The notes beneath the pieces are model-generated. The model saw only the letters and a list, made by a program, of their open reading frames with translations. It did no database searches and was not told the DNA's origin. Source: an uncultured Lachnospira sp. (GTDB lineage Bacteria > Bacillota > Clostridia > Lachnospirales > Lachnospiraceae). Taken from it: a stretch of 56,606 nucleotides of DNA. Where the stretch lies: NCBI GenBank assembly GCA_944381165.1, contig CALWKC010000018.1, positions 1 through 56,606 on the forward strand, in the 5' to 3' direction. A program made the position numbers and the translations under genes. Shown piece by piece: positions 17,448 to 26,115 of this stretch; position 1 is the first letter of the stretch; each line of letters opens with the position of its first letter.

Positions 17448-18574
17448 AATATCAACAACCCTCCCAACATCGTAATAATAAGGGTTGCCGCAAAAATACC
17501 GGCGCCCCACGCAAGCGCCCTCAGCTTACTGATTGGACGATCGGCAACTATTTTTCCTGTCTGACCATTCAGCATAAACTGAAAATCTTTATTCTGATAA
17601 CGGCAGTTAAGCACCCATACAGGCAGCAGCACATACTGAACGTTATAATTGCTTCTGCGGATACGGTTGCTCCTTACACTGACTGTGCTGTAACCTACAA
17701 TCGTGTCTCTAGTCATCTCCGTTATATATTTGTCAACACGCCTGTTTACTCTGGGCTCCATCTCCTGATGCGTCAGATTGTAGCGCTCTGACAAATATCC
17801 CTGAAGATACGCAGGCGCAAAAGGCTCCAGCTCATTATACAGATACGGCTCCATTTTATCCATCGCGCCGTCTTCCATTTTTTCGGATGCGTCAGCAGGA
17901 ATCCTCTGAAAATCAGCCTCCACATCACGGTATACATGAAAATGGTCGTGATATGTATACTCCGTGTCCCCGCTTCTTCTTGTCCTGATTTTTTCGGCGG
18001 AGGCAACCATCTGAGACTCTGCTCTGTAATCATAAAGCCAGAACGGAACATAAAGCCCCGAAATTTTTTCTATCGTGCTCTGGCTCTTTAATGTTGACGG
18101 CGTCAGCTTTCCTCTGCGCACCCATTTTCTGTAAATATCCTTTGCCTGTTCGCGGTTGATTTTAAACGGTATAATCTTTTTAGGCTTATAGGCTCCTGTC
18201 AGACGGTCCTCAACCAGTGACGGATTTCCGCAGAAAGAACAAATGACCGCAGACGTATATTCGTCAGACATAAGCTCCGCTCCGCAGCTCTGACAGTGAT
18301 AAACCTTCATATTCATCGTCCCGTCAAAACCGTCGCCCTCAAACTGCTCGCTTCCAAAATCCTGCCCTGCAAATTCCGAATTTTCGTCGTAGGTCTGTCC
18401 CTGCTCTCCTTCAGTTCCGCCGTTATCCCAAGCCTCCCCCTGCTCATCACCGTGCATTTCCCCGAAAGAACTGACGTCGACCTGGTTTCCGCACTGAGGA
18501 CATTTCATTTTCTGGCTTTCGCTGTCAAACTCCATCGCCGCCCCGCACGAGGGGCATTTGTACGTTGTTGTCAT
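17444..18574 (-). CDS. Zinc-ribbon membrane-associated protein
   Basis: A 376-aa protein with two zinc ribbons: CPSCGAAM...CPQCGNQV (about 6-28) and CQSCGAELM...CSFCGNPS (about 95-120). A charged domain (about 130-340) with FWLYDY and many Arg/Tyr follows, then one C-terminal TM helix. The ribbons resemble those sometimes annotated TFIIB- or PriA-like, but no helicase motif is present. It is coupled by overlap to the TPM protein, a pairing suggesting a joint membrane function. GGAGGG precedes the ATG at 18574. Confidence 0.75.
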   Translation of the reverse strand: MTTTYKCPSCGAAMEFDSESQKMKCPQCGNQVDVSSFGEMHGDEQGEAWDNGGTEGEQGQTYDENSEFAGQDFGSEQFEGDGFDGTMNMKVYHCQSCGAELMSDEYTSAVICSFCGNPSLVEDRLTGAYKPKKIIPFKINREQAKDIYRKWVRRGKLTPSTLKSQSTIEKISGLYVPFWLYDYRAESQMVASAEKIRTRRSGDTEYTYHDHFHVYRDVEADFQRIPADASEKMEDGAMDKMEPYLYNELEPFAPAYLQGYLSERYNLTHQEMEPRVNRRVDKYITEMTRDTIVGYSTVSVRSNRIRRSNYNVQYVLLPVWVLNCRYQNKDFQFMLNGQTGKIVADRPISKLRALAWGAGIFAATLIITMLGGLLIL

Positions 18575-18592
18575 TAATCTTTCCCTCCTCAT

Positions 18593-18765
18593 ATAAATAT
18601 CATATGTTCATAAATTATTCATATATCATTCAATTTAAATTAACATTATGAACATTTTTTCTTCACTTTTCCCACATATACTAAAAGAGAATTAAGAAAG
18701 CTTACAAGATAAATTTTTTCATAAATTGAGTTGTTAAATCAGAGAACAGCTCTCCTCCCTCTTTC
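18593..18765 (+). ncRNA. Possible short plus-strand transcript
   Basis: A strong plus-strand terminator (18766-18797) lies between two minus-strand genes with no plus-strand ORF before it. A TATACT at 18677-18682 could be a -10 element, but no convincing -35 is seen. It would give an RNA of about 105 nt ending at the terminator. Boundaries are approximate. Confidence 0.35.
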
Positions 18766-18797
18766 CACCGCCCGCAGTTATGCGGGCGGTGTTTTTT
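18766..18797 (+). terminator. Orphan plus-strand intrinsic terminator
   Basis: CACCGCCCGCA-GTTA-TGCGGGCGGTG followed by TTTTTT. No U-run on the minus strand, so it does not serve the flanking minus-strand genes. Confidence 0.85.
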
Positions 18798-18839
18798 CTT
18801 TTAAAACAAAATACAAATCCGCCAATAACCGTACAAATA

Positions 18840-19151
18840 TCAAAGAATAAAAAATGACGCTATTATCATTATCACGCCGATTATTACCATTGCAATTCCG
18901 ACTTTTCTTTCCTTAGCGTACTCAGGCTTCTTAAAATCCTTTTTGTCCCTGTTGTCATAGAAAAGAAACCACTGCTTCTTTGAGTCGTTAATCTTGACAA
19001 TTCCTATAAACAGAATTACCAATCCGATGAGAAAAGCCATAAACCCCAAAAACGGAATATATGACGTTCCCCTGTACGATTCCGAATCATTAAAGTCTAT
19101 TAAACATGAGAATTCGTGTATCTTTTGTGTTAATCCCATAAGTCCCTGCAT
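18840..19151 (-). CDS. Small two-helix membrane protein, unknown
   Basis: A 103-aa protein with two hydrophobic helices (about 32-53 and 83-102) and a basic, Asp/Lys-rich connecting loop (KKDFKKPEYAKERKVG). I do not recognise a family. The ATG at 19151 follows GGAGGA; an upstream reading frame runs through the structured leader and is unlikely to be translated. The leader holds three successive hairpins (see 19186-19292). Confidence 0.65.
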   Translation of the reverse strand: MQGLMGLTQKIHEFSCLIDFNDSESYRGTSYIPFLGFMAFLIGLVILFIGIVKINDSKKQWFLFYDNRDKKDFKKPEYAKERKVGIAMVIIGVIMIIASFFIL

Positions 19152-19185
19152 ATATATCCTCCATTCAATACTGACGCAGTGCCCG

Positions 19186-19292
19186 CCATATGCGCTCCGC
19201 TCATATGGCTCCCGGGCTTTCGCCCTATATAAAAATATAAGACATCGCATGCTTACATGCAAGCATGACGCACCGATGTCTTATATTTTTAT
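19186..19292 (-). promoter_or_regulatory. Three-hairpin leader of the small membrane protein
   Basis: On the minus strand, in order: a large hairpin with perfect 19-bp arms (19229-19247 and 19274-19292) enclosing a second 7-bp stem CATGCTT/AAGCATG; a GGGC-GAAA-GCCC tetraloop hairpin (19214-19225); and a CCATATG/CATATGG hairpin (19186-19208). The Shine-Dalgarno site lies 23 nt further on. Alternatively the 64-bp palindrome is a small mobile-element remnant. Confidence 0.6.
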
Positions 19293-19487
19293 GCACTGCT
19301 CAATGCTTACGCACATTATACCATACCTTTTACTTTTTTACTATTCCATTTTTCGTGTTTGTTCCTGTTTTTTTGAGCATATTTTACAAATAAAACTTTG
19401 CCTCGGCGACTTTTAATTTATCTGTTTATAATGTATAATATAGACAGGTTTTACAGTTCAATTAAATAATACTTTGGAGGTATATTT

Positions 19488-20351
19488 ATGTTAGTAAATG
19501 CAACAGACATGCTAAACAAAGCCCGCGAGGGAAAATATGCGGTTGGTCACTTTAACATCAACAATCTCGAATGGGCAAAATCAATACTTCTCACGGCACA
19601 GGAGATGAGTTCACCTGTCATTCTGGGTGTATCAGAGGGCGCAGGAAAGTACATGGGCGGCTTTAAGGTGGTTGCCGATATGGTTAAAGCTCTCACAGAG
19701 TCATTAAACATCACCGTTCCGGTTGCGCTTCATCTTGACCACGGTACTTATGAAGGCTGCTACAAATGTATTAAAGCAGGATTTTCTTCAATCATGTTCG
19801 ATGGCTCGCACTATCCTATCGGGGAGAATGTTGAAAAAACTAAGGAGCTCGTTGCAATCACCAGAGCTCTTGGAATGTCTCTCGAGGCTGAGGTAGGCTC
19901 AATCGGCGGCGAAGAGGACGGCGTAATCGGAGCAGGCGAGTGCGCGGACCCTGACGAGTGCAAGGCTATTGCTGACCTGGGCGTTGATATGCTCGCTGCC
20001 GGCATCGGCAACATTCACGGCAAATACCCTGCCAACTGGAAGGGCTTAAGCTTTGAAACTCTTGAGGCTGTTAAGGCAAAGGTTGGCAATATGCCTTTAG
20101 TTCTTCACGGCGGAACAGGTATCCCGGAGGATATGATTAAAAAGGCTATCTCTCTCGGGGTTGCCAAAATCAATGTAAATACCGAGTGCCAGCTTGCTTT
20201 TGCCGAAGCCACAAGAAAATACATCGAGGCAGGCAAGGATTTGGAGGGCAAGGGCTTTGACCCTAGAAAGCTTCTCGCCCCGGGCGCTGAAGCAATAAAA
20301 GAAACCGTTCGCGAAAAAATTAATCTCTTCGGCTCAGCAGGAAAGGCTTGA
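19488..20351 (+). CDS. fba: Class II fructose-1,6-bisphosphate aldolase
   Basis: Zinc-dependent aldolase (287 aa) cleaving fructose-1,6-bisphosphate to DHAP and glyceraldehyde-3-phosphate in glycolysis. Metal and substrate residues are seen in VALHLDHG (Asp-His near 82-86), GSIGGEEDG near 137, GIGNIHG near 176 and LHGGTGIPEDMIKKA near 205, followed by INVNTE near 231. GGAGG lies seven bases before the ATG. A TATAAT at 19434-19439 is the likely -10. The sortase gene starts 5 bp past its stop, so they may be cotranscribed. Confidence 0.96.
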   Translation: MLVNATDMLNKAREGKYAVGHFNINNLEWAKSILLTAQEMSSPVILGVSEGAGKYMGGFKVVADMVKALTESLNITVPVALHLDHGTYEGCYKCIKAGFSSIMFDGSHYPIGENVEKTKELVAITRALGMSLEAEVGSIGGEEDGVIGAGECADPDECKAIADLGVDMLAAGIGNIHGKYPANWKGLSFETLEAVKAKVGNMPLVLHGGTGIPEDMIKKAISLGVAKINVNTECQLAFAEATRKYIEAGKDLEGKGFDPRKLLAPGAEAIKETVREKINLFGSAGKA

Positions 20352-20356
20352 TTATA

Positions 20357-21280
20357 ATGGACAAAAAACATACTGACGATTTACCGGCAGATAAAGAGAT
20401 AAAAACACAGGAAACCGTCGCAGAGGCGGAAGAAACAAACGCATCGGAAGATTACGTTGAAGACGAAGCCGATGAAGTATTTGACAAAAAGGAACACAAG
20501 AAAAACGTCCGCACAATCATAAGCCGTATTATTCTTATTGTATGCGCTGTTGTGTTTTGTGTGTCAGCTTTTATGCTTATTAATATTTTTCTTGAATACA
20601 AAAAAGGCTCGGACATATACAAGGGCGTTCAGTCGGAGGTGCTCGACGAAAATACGCCTGTAACAGTAGAACTGCCTGACGGTGAGGTTGAAATACCTTT
20701 CACATACAATCATGAGGCGCTGCTGGCGATTAATCCTGATGCACTTGGATATCTTTATGTGCCGTCTGTAAATTTACGCCTTCCTATTGTTCAGGGAGAT
20801 GACAATGAAAAATATCTTGAAACTACTATAGACGGCGAAATCAACAAAAACGGATGTCCTTTTGTCGATTACCGCATTACCGGAGGCATGTCGGCAAGCC
20901 ATCTTATTATTTACGGTCACACGCTTTACAGCGGTACAATGTTTTCCTCACTGCACCAGTACCGCAGCTCAGGTTTCTATGCAACCGAGGGAAATGATAC
21001 TTTCTATATTTACACGGAAGATAAACTTAGAGAATACCGTATATTCAGCGTCTATCTGACGGACCCGGTCAGCGATACATTTACCTTTAACTTTCCTGAC
21101 CTCGAATCTCTCAGAAAGTACGCAGCCGAGAGAAAAGAAATGACAATGTATGACACTCACGGCGATGCCAGCGAGGCTACACAGATTGTGACTCTTTCAA
21201 CCTGCGCCGATAATCTTACAAAACGTCTTATAATTCACGGAGTATATGTAGGTGAGACAACTATTCAGTCAGAGTCATAG
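20357..21280 (+). CDS. srtB: Class B sortase
   Basis: Membrane-anchored transpeptidase (307 aa) that attaches surface proteins to peptidoglycan. An acidic cytosolic N terminus (1-50) and a TM helix (about 54-77) precede the SrtB-type catalytic domain, with His188 in YGHTL, Cys283 in TLSTC and Arg290 in KRLIIHG. No pilin genes are near. In C. difficile SrtB recognises (S/N/P)PxTG; two proteins in this window end in SPDTGD and SPETGD plus TM and basic tail, so they are plausible substrates. The ATG at 20357 is preferred over a TTG nine bases earlier. Confidence 0.92.
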   Translation: MDKKHTDDLPADKEIKTQETVAEAEETNASEDYVEDEADEVFDKKEHKKNVRTIISRIILIVCAVVFCVSAFMLINIFLEYKKGSDIYKGVQSEVLDENTPVTVELPDGEVEIPFTYNHEALLAINPDALGYLYVPSVNLRLPIVQGDDNEKYLETTIDGEINKNGCPFVDYRITGGMSASHLIIYGHTLYSGTMFSSLHQYRSSGFYATEGNDTFYIYTEDKLREYRIFSVYLTDPVSDTFTFNFPDLESLRKYAAERKEMTMYDTHGDASEATQIVTLSTCADNLTKRLIIHGVYVGETTIQSES

Positions 21281-21377
21281 GTGAATTTTGTGTTGTTTGA
21301 TATTTTTGGAATTTCTTGATTTTATGCGGGTTTTGGCTTGATAAAATTAAATTTCTAAATAAAATACAAAAAAACAC

Positions 21378-21406
21378 TTGCATAAAAGATGTTTTTGAGT
21401 TATTTT
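21378..21406 (+). promoter_or_regulatory. Promoter of the glnN leader
   Basis: TTGCAT (21378-21383), 17-bp spacer, TATTTT (21401-21406). Transcription would start near 21413, about 33 nt before the terminator hairpin in the leader. Confidence 0.5.
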
Positions 21407-21413
21407 ATTTAAA

Positions 21414-21494
21414 GACAGATACCTGTCGTAATTTAATAGCAGAACAAAGGCGTTCCAATTTATAATTATTAATATAAATGGGAATGCCTTTTTT
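21414..21494 (+). promoter_or_regulatory. glnN leader with attenuator-like terminator
   Basis: A small hairpin GACAG-ATAC-CTGTC (21414-21427) is followed by an intrinsic terminator: AAAGGCGTTCC (21446-21456) pairs with GGAATGCCTTT (21481-21491) around an inner TTTATA/TATAAA stem, then six T residues. It lies 50 bp before the glutamine synthetase start, so it may be a conditional terminator or end a short RNA. It does not show the hexaloop pair expected of ANTAR targets. Confidence 0.6.
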
Positions 21495-21544
21495 AGTTCT
21501 ACTATCTAAATAATAAATACATAAATGGAAAGGAATACAAAGAC

Positions 21545-23656
21545 ATGAGTGAAAAGATTAATGTTGCTGAAATATTCGGCGAAAATGTGTTTAATGACAC
21601 GGTTATGAAAGAACGTTTACCTAAAAACGTTTACAAAAATCTTAAGCTGGCTATGACGGGCGAAAAAGAACTGTCGCTTGCGGACGCAGACGTCATCGCA
21701 AATGAGATGAAAGACTGGGCTATTGAGAAGGGCGCCACACATTACACACACTGGTTTCAGCCTCTCACAGGCTCAACTGCTGAAAAACATGACTCTTTCA
21801 TCTCAGCTCCTAATGAAAGCGGAAAAATTCTCATGGAGTTCTCAGGAAAAGAGCTCATCAAGGGTGAGCCTGACGCATCATCATTTCCTTCAGGCGGCTT
21901 GAGAGCTACATTTGAGGCGAGGGGCTATACAGCCTGGGACTGCACATCTCCTGCATTTGTACGCGAGGACGCAACAGGCGCTACTCTTTGCATTCCTACC
22001 GCTTTCTGTTCATACACAGGCGAAGCGCTTGACCAGAAAACTCCTCTGCTCCGTTCTATGGACGCAATCAACGAGCAGGCTCTTCGTATTTTAAGATTAT
22101 TCGGCAATACAACTTCAAAGAAGGTTACTCCTTCTGTCGGCGCAGAGCAGGAGTACTTCATTGTAGACAGAGATAAATATTTGCAGAGAAAGGACCTTAT
22201 TTTCTCAGGACGTACTCTTTTCGGCGCTATGCCTCCAAAGGGTCAGGAGCTTGACGACCATTACTTCGGCGCTATCCGCGAAAGAATCGGCGCTTTCATG
22301 AAGGATGTCAACAAAGAGCTCTGGAAGATGGGCGTTTCCGCAAAAACACAGCACAACGAGGTCGCTCCTGCACAGCACGAGCTTGCTCCTATTTACGCTC
22401 AGTGCAACACAGCTACCGACAACAACCAGCTTATGATGGAGGTCTTGAAGAAGGTTGCCTACCGCCACAATCTTGTGTGCCTGCTTCACGAGAAACCGTT
22501 TGCTGGTGTGAACGGCTCAGGAAAGCACAACAACTGGTCTATCACAACAGATGACGGCATTAACCTCTTAGACCCTGGCAAAACTCCTCATGAAAATATT
22601 CAGTTTCTGCTTGTTCTCGGCGCTGTCATGAAGGCTATTGACACACACGCAGACCTCCTTCGCGAGTCAGCATCTGATGTGGGCAACGACCACAGACTCG
22701 GCGCTAACGAGGCGCCTCCTGCAATAATTTCAATGTTCCTCGGCGAACAGTTAGAGGACGTAGTAATGCAGCTTATCGACAAAGGCGACGCTACAAACTC
22801 TATACAGAAGGGCAAGTTAAAGACAGGCGCTTCAGCGCTCCCTGATTTGAACAAGGACGCAACAGACAGAAACAGAACTTCTCCGTTTGCATTTACCGGA
22901 AACAAATTTGAATTCCGTATGGTTGGCTCTTCCGACTCTATCGCGCCTGCAAACGTAGTGTTAAATACTATTGTTGCCGAGAGCTTCAGAGACATTGCCG
23001 ATGAGCTTGAGAAGGCAGACAACTTCGATATGGCATGCCATGATATGATTAAGAAGCTCTTCACAGACCACCACAGAATCGTATTCAATGGAAACGGCTA
23101 CTCTGACGAGTGGGTTGCCGAGGCTGAGAGAAGAGGTCTTCCAAACATCAAGTCTATGGTTGCCGCTATTCCTGCACTCACTACACCAAAGGCAATCAAG
23201 CTGTTTGAATCATTCGGCGTATTTACCGAGGCTGAGTTAAGATCCAGAGCAGAGATTAAATACGAGGCATACGCAAAGGCAATCAACATCGAAGCAAGGT
23301 CAATGATTGACATTGCAAGCAAGCACATTATTCCTGCAGTTGTATCTTACACAACAGAGCTTGCGAACTCTGTAATTGCTGTAAATGAAGCCGGTTCAGA
23401 TTCTTCTACACAGAAGGAGCTTCTTGACAGCGTATCTGATTACTTAAAGGAAATGAAAGCTGCCTTAGTCAAGCTTACAGACGTAACAGAAAAGGCTGCT
23501 TCTATCGCAGAGGGTGAAGAGCAGGCAATATATTTCAGAGATGTTGTAAAGGCTGCTATGGATGAGCTCAGAGCGCCAGCCGACAAACTTGAAATGCTTG
23601 TCGACAAGGAATACTGGCCATTCCCTTCATACGGCGATTTACTGTTCGAAGTTTAA
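21545..23656 (+). CDS. glnN: Type III glutamine synthetase
   Basis: A 703-aa GSIII enzyme, ATP-dependent synthesis of glutamine from glutamate and ammonia; a large homo-oligomer distinct from GlnA. The N-terminal beta-grasp region is near 60-100. Catalytic blocks include [10 protein letters not shown] near 199, [17 protein letters not shown] near 263, [12 protein letters not shown] near 322, [14 protein letters not shown] near 380 and [17 protein letters not shown] near 442. Length is normal for the family. AAGGA precedes the ATG. It has its own promoter and a leader with a terminator hairpin, and ends at a strong bidirectional terminator. Confidence 0.97.
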   Translation: MSEKINVAEIFGENVFNDTVMKERLPKNVYKNLKLAMTGEKELSLADADVIANEMKDWAIEKGATHYTHWFQPLTGSTAEKHDSFISAPNESGKILMEFSGKELIKGEPDASSFPSGGLRATFEARGYTAWDCTSPAFVREDATGATLCIPTAFCSYTGEALDQKTPLLRSMDAINEQALRILRLFGNTTSKKVTPSVGAEQEYFIVDRDKYLQRKDLIFSGRTLFGAMPPKGQELDDHYFGAIRERIGAFMKDVNKELWKMGVSAKTQHNEVAPAQHELAPIYAQCNTATDNNQLMMEVLKKVAYRHNLVCLLHEKPFAGVNGSGKHNNWSITTDDGINLLDPGKTPHENIQFLLVLGAVMKAIDTHADLLRESASDVGNDHRLGANEAPPAIISMFLGEQLEDVVMQLIDKGDATNSIQKGKLKTGASALPDLNKDATDRNRTSPFAFTGNKFEFRMVGSSDSIAPANVVLNTIVAESFRDIADELEKADNFDMACHDMIKKLFTDHHRIVFNGNGYSDEWVAEAERRGLPNIKSMVAAIPALTTPKAIKLFESFGVFTEAELRSRAEIKYEAYAKAINIEARSMIDIASKHIIPAVVSYTTELANSVIAVNEAGSDSSTQKELLDSVSDYLKEMKAALVKLTDVTEKAASIAEGEEQAIYFRDVVKAAMDELRAPADKLEMLVDKEYWPFPSYGDLLFEV

Positions 23657-23662
23657 TTTAAC

Positions 23663-23709
23663 AAAAAAACGGCAGCCCGGTCAAAATTCTGACCGGGCTG
23701 CCGTTTTTT
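23663..23709. terminator. Bidirectional terminator (glnN / YbaN-like)
   Basis: Fifteen-base-pair GC-rich stem ACGGCAGCCCGGTCA / TGACCGGGCTGCCGT, flanked by an A-run and a T-run; ends both convergent units. Confidence 0.95.
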
Positions 23710-23713
23710 ATGA

Positions 23714-24106
23714 TTACTGTTCATTTTCCGCTTTAACAGGTATTGTCTTAACGCCAAATAAAAAGTATAAAATATGAAACACCCATACCAGCGCCAAAAC
23801 AATTCTGCCTGCCAGAATATTGTTCATCATGATAAAACCTATACTCATAAGAATTGTCACTGTTATCATAATACGAATTTTTGTCTTAAAAGACATTCCG
23901 TTCCCCTTTACATAGCTTTCGAGATTATTTTTATACAGCTTTGTATTGACAAACCAGTTATTAAGCCTCTCTGAGCTTCTGCCAAAACAAAAGGCTGCAA
24001 ACAGCAAAAACGGAAATGCAGGAAGCAACGGAAGAACTGCTCCGACCGCGCCAAGCGCCAAGCCTGTGCAGCCAGCCGCAATATATAATATTTTTTTAAT
24101 TCTCAT
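23714..24106 (-). CDS. YbaN-family (DUF454) membrane protein
   Basis: A 130-aa protein of two to four helices with the DUF454/YbaN pattern: GCTGLALGAVGAVLPLLPAFPFLLFAAFCFGRSSERLNNWF (about 12-52), then a hairpin of TM helices. Function unknown; members often sit with heme or iron-related or ABC exporter genes. It is the last gene of the CydDC-like/YgbA-like set and overlaps the preceding gene by 11 bp. Confidence 0.88.
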   Translation of the reverse strand: MRIKKILYIAAGCTGLALGAVGAVLPLLPAFPFLLFAAFCFGRSSERLNNWFVNTKLYKNNLESYVKGNGMSFKTKIRIMITVTILMSIGFIMMNNILAGRIVLALVWVFHILYFLFGVKTIPVKAENEQ

Positions 24107-24443
24107 TTTTATTCAGTCTCCTTTTTTCGTTTTTTGATTCTATTAAATGACTGACTGCCAGAACAGGATGATAAAAAAGCATTCTCGGTCCGGAAAATCG
24201 CATTACCAGCTTTATTTTTTCTCTCATTTCAGGCTTATAGCAATGAACTCTGCAATTAGAACAGAAGGTTTTTGTCTCCATAAAAGGGCATCTGTCACTT
24301 CTCTCACATGCATATTTTAAAAGCCGGGAGCACTCGTCACAAAGCCCGCCGCTGACCTTATGCTTTTTTCGGCAGTACAGAGAAATCATCTGCGAGACAA
24401 TCATCTTCTCCCTCTCCCTTTTTCCGTTAATATCCCTCGTCAA
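24096..24443 (-). CDS. YgbA-like 'nitrous oxide-stimulated promoter' family protein
   Basis: A 115-aa cysteine-rich cytosolic protein matching the YgbA family: REREKMIVSQMISLYCRKKH near 9-28, then CDEC, CPFMETKTFCSNCRVHCYKPEMREKIKLVMRFSGPRMLFYHPVLAVSHL. In enterobacteria ygbA is induced by NO through NsrR. A TTG start (24443, GGAGG ten bases upstream, overlapping the ABC gene's stop) keeps the conserved N terminus; an ATG at 24404 would remove 13 residues. Eight cysteines suggest metal binding. Part of the ABC operon. Confidence 0.82.
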   Translation of the reverse strand: MTRDINGKREREKMIVSQMISLYCRKKHKVSGGLCDECSRLLKYACERSDRCPFMETKTFCSNCRVHCYKPEMREKIKLVMRFSGPRMLFYHPVLAVSHLIESKNEKRRLNKNEN

Positions 24444-26115
24444 CCATCTGCCTCCTCCCCGACTTTAAAATATTTTTTACAGAATATACTCTGTCCGCTA
24501 TACGCATAGTAGACTGCCTGTGTGACACTAAAACAACCGTTTTTCCGCCGGCAGCTTCGCTCAATGACTTGAGAATAACCGCTTCATTGAGACTGTCAAG
24601 ATTACTTGTAGGCTCATCCAGAAGAATAAACGGCGCTTTATGCAAAAAGACTCTTGCAAGCCCTATTCTCTGCATTTCTCCGCCGGAAACGGCATCGCCC
24701 AGCTCCCCTACATCAGTGTCATATCCTTTCGGAAGCTTAGTAATAAAATCATGCACTGACGCCTTTTTGCATGCCTCAATAATCTCCTCATCCGAAGCGT
24801 CAAGCTTTGCGATTTTAATATTATTTTTAATTGTGTCATGAAAAAGATATGTTTCCTGTGTCATAAAACTTTCCATATCACGAAGATTATCGGTATTGAT
24901 TTTGTCAATATCAGTGCCGGAAATATTTACCTTTCCCTTATTCACATCCCAGAAACGCATAAGAAGCTTTAATATAGTAGACTTTCCGCTCCCGCTTTTT
25001 CCCTCTATTCCTATCACGGAATTTTGAGGGAAATCAATGCTTACGCTGTCAAGAATACGCTCCTCATTGTAGGAGAATGTAACATTTTTGAGCCCTGCTC
25101 CAAGAAAATCAACTCTCTTTCTGCCCCGCACCTCTTCAACAACCGGAGTTTCTTCCAGGATATCGAGAACTCTGTTTCCTGCCGCAAATGTATTCTGAAG
25201 TGTACTTCCCAGATTAGCCAGAGCTACAACCGGTCCAAAGGAACTCATCAGAGCCAGCACAGGAATTAAAACTCCGTCAAATCCGATTCTGCCGTTCATT
25301 AACAAAAAAGCAGCAGAAAAAAGCATAATTATATCAAACAATAAAATAACCGTATTAGTTACCGCCGTATTTATACCTGAAACACGCTTCATTTTTTCTT
25401 CATCGGCTAAAAGCTCATCTGTCATCTCATTCATCTCTTTCAAACGGCTGCCGCCCGCTGCATACTGAAGTATCTCCGAAAGACCGCGAAGACTGTCCAG
25501 CACAAAGCTGCTGAGTTTCCCCGATTTTGTTCTGAACTTTATTCCCGTGTCTTTGCTCAGCCGTGACATAATTACAGGAATGATAATACCGACTGCCAGA
25601 TAAGCCGTAAGCGCAACAGCCCCCAGCGCTATATGAAACGAGCCGATAAAACAGCTCATTATGATGACAAAAAACAGCGCAATCATTGCCGGAGAAATTG
25701 TATGCGCATAAAACACCTCAAGCAGCTCAATATCAGATGTAATCACCGATATAAGATTTCCTTTATCCTTCCCTTCAAGCTTTGCGGGACACAGCTTTCT
25801 CAACGCGCCGAAAACCTTATCGCGTATAAGTGCAAGAAGCCTGAACGCAATAAAATGATTACATGCCTGCTCCGCGTAGCGCAGCAGTCCGCGCACAACG
25901 GCAAATACAATAACGCTCGCAAATATTACAGTCAGAGTAAACGGCGTGTCATATCCCATAAGTTCAAGCACCGCATATCCGCCGAACACGGTAATGAAAG
26001 TCGCGCAAAGATGTCCTATAAGCCCCATTATAACCGCGAGCACCATAAAGCCTGTCAGAGGCTTTACCAAGCCAATCAGCTTTGTCATTACTTTTAATCC
26101 GCTCCTATTGTTCAT
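24427..26115 (-). CDS. ABC transporter ATPase/permease, CydC-like half
   Basis: A 562-aa half-transporter: six TM helices (about 10-310), then an ATPase domain with Walker A GKSGSGKST, signature VSGGEMQR and Walker B FILLDEPTSNLD. The start overlaps the partner gene's end by 11 bp, so the two form a heterodimer. The arrangement resembles CydDC thiol/heme exporters and related type IV exporters; the substrate is not evident. The downstream YgbA- and YbaN-like genes in the same operon point to redox, heme or metal stress, as inference. Confidence 0.85.
   Translation of the reverse strand: MNNRSGLKVMTKLIGLVKPLTGFMVLAVIMGLIGHLCATFITVFGGYAVLELMGYDTPFTLTVIFASVIVFAVVRGLLRYAEQACNHFIAFRLLALIRDKVFGALRKLCPAKLEGKDKGNLISVITSDIELLEVFYAHTISPAMIALFFVIIMSCFIGSFHIALGAVALTAYLAVGIIIPVIMSRLSKDTGIKFRTKSGKLSSFVLDSLRGLSEILQYAAGGSRLKEMNEMTDELLADEEKMKRVSGINTAVTNTVILLFDIIMLFSAAFLLMNGRIGFDGVLIPVLALMSSFGPVVALANLGSTLQNTFAAGNRVLDILEETPVVEEVRGRKRVDFLGAGLKNVTFSYNEERILDSVSIDFPQNSVIGIEGKSGSGKSTILKLLMRFWDVNKGKVNISGTDIDKINTDNLRDMESFMTQETYLFHDTIKNNIKIAKLDASDEEIIEACKKASVHDFITKLPKGYDTDVGELGDAVSGGEMQRIGLARVFLHKAPFILLDEPTSNLDSLNEAVILKSLSEAAGGKTVVLVSHRQSTMRIADRVYSVKNILKSGRRQMVDEGY

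Noticed and set aside
21414-21500. ANTAR-responsive leader before glnN
   Set aside because: The upstream hairpin has a tetraloop (or GATACC hexaloop if one pair opens), not the AxxGxx hexaloops in two hairpins that ANTAR proteins need.
25633-26097. 154-codon frame on the plus strand within the CydC-like gene
   Set aside because: Fully antisense to a clear ABC transporter gene, with composition expected of a shadow frame.
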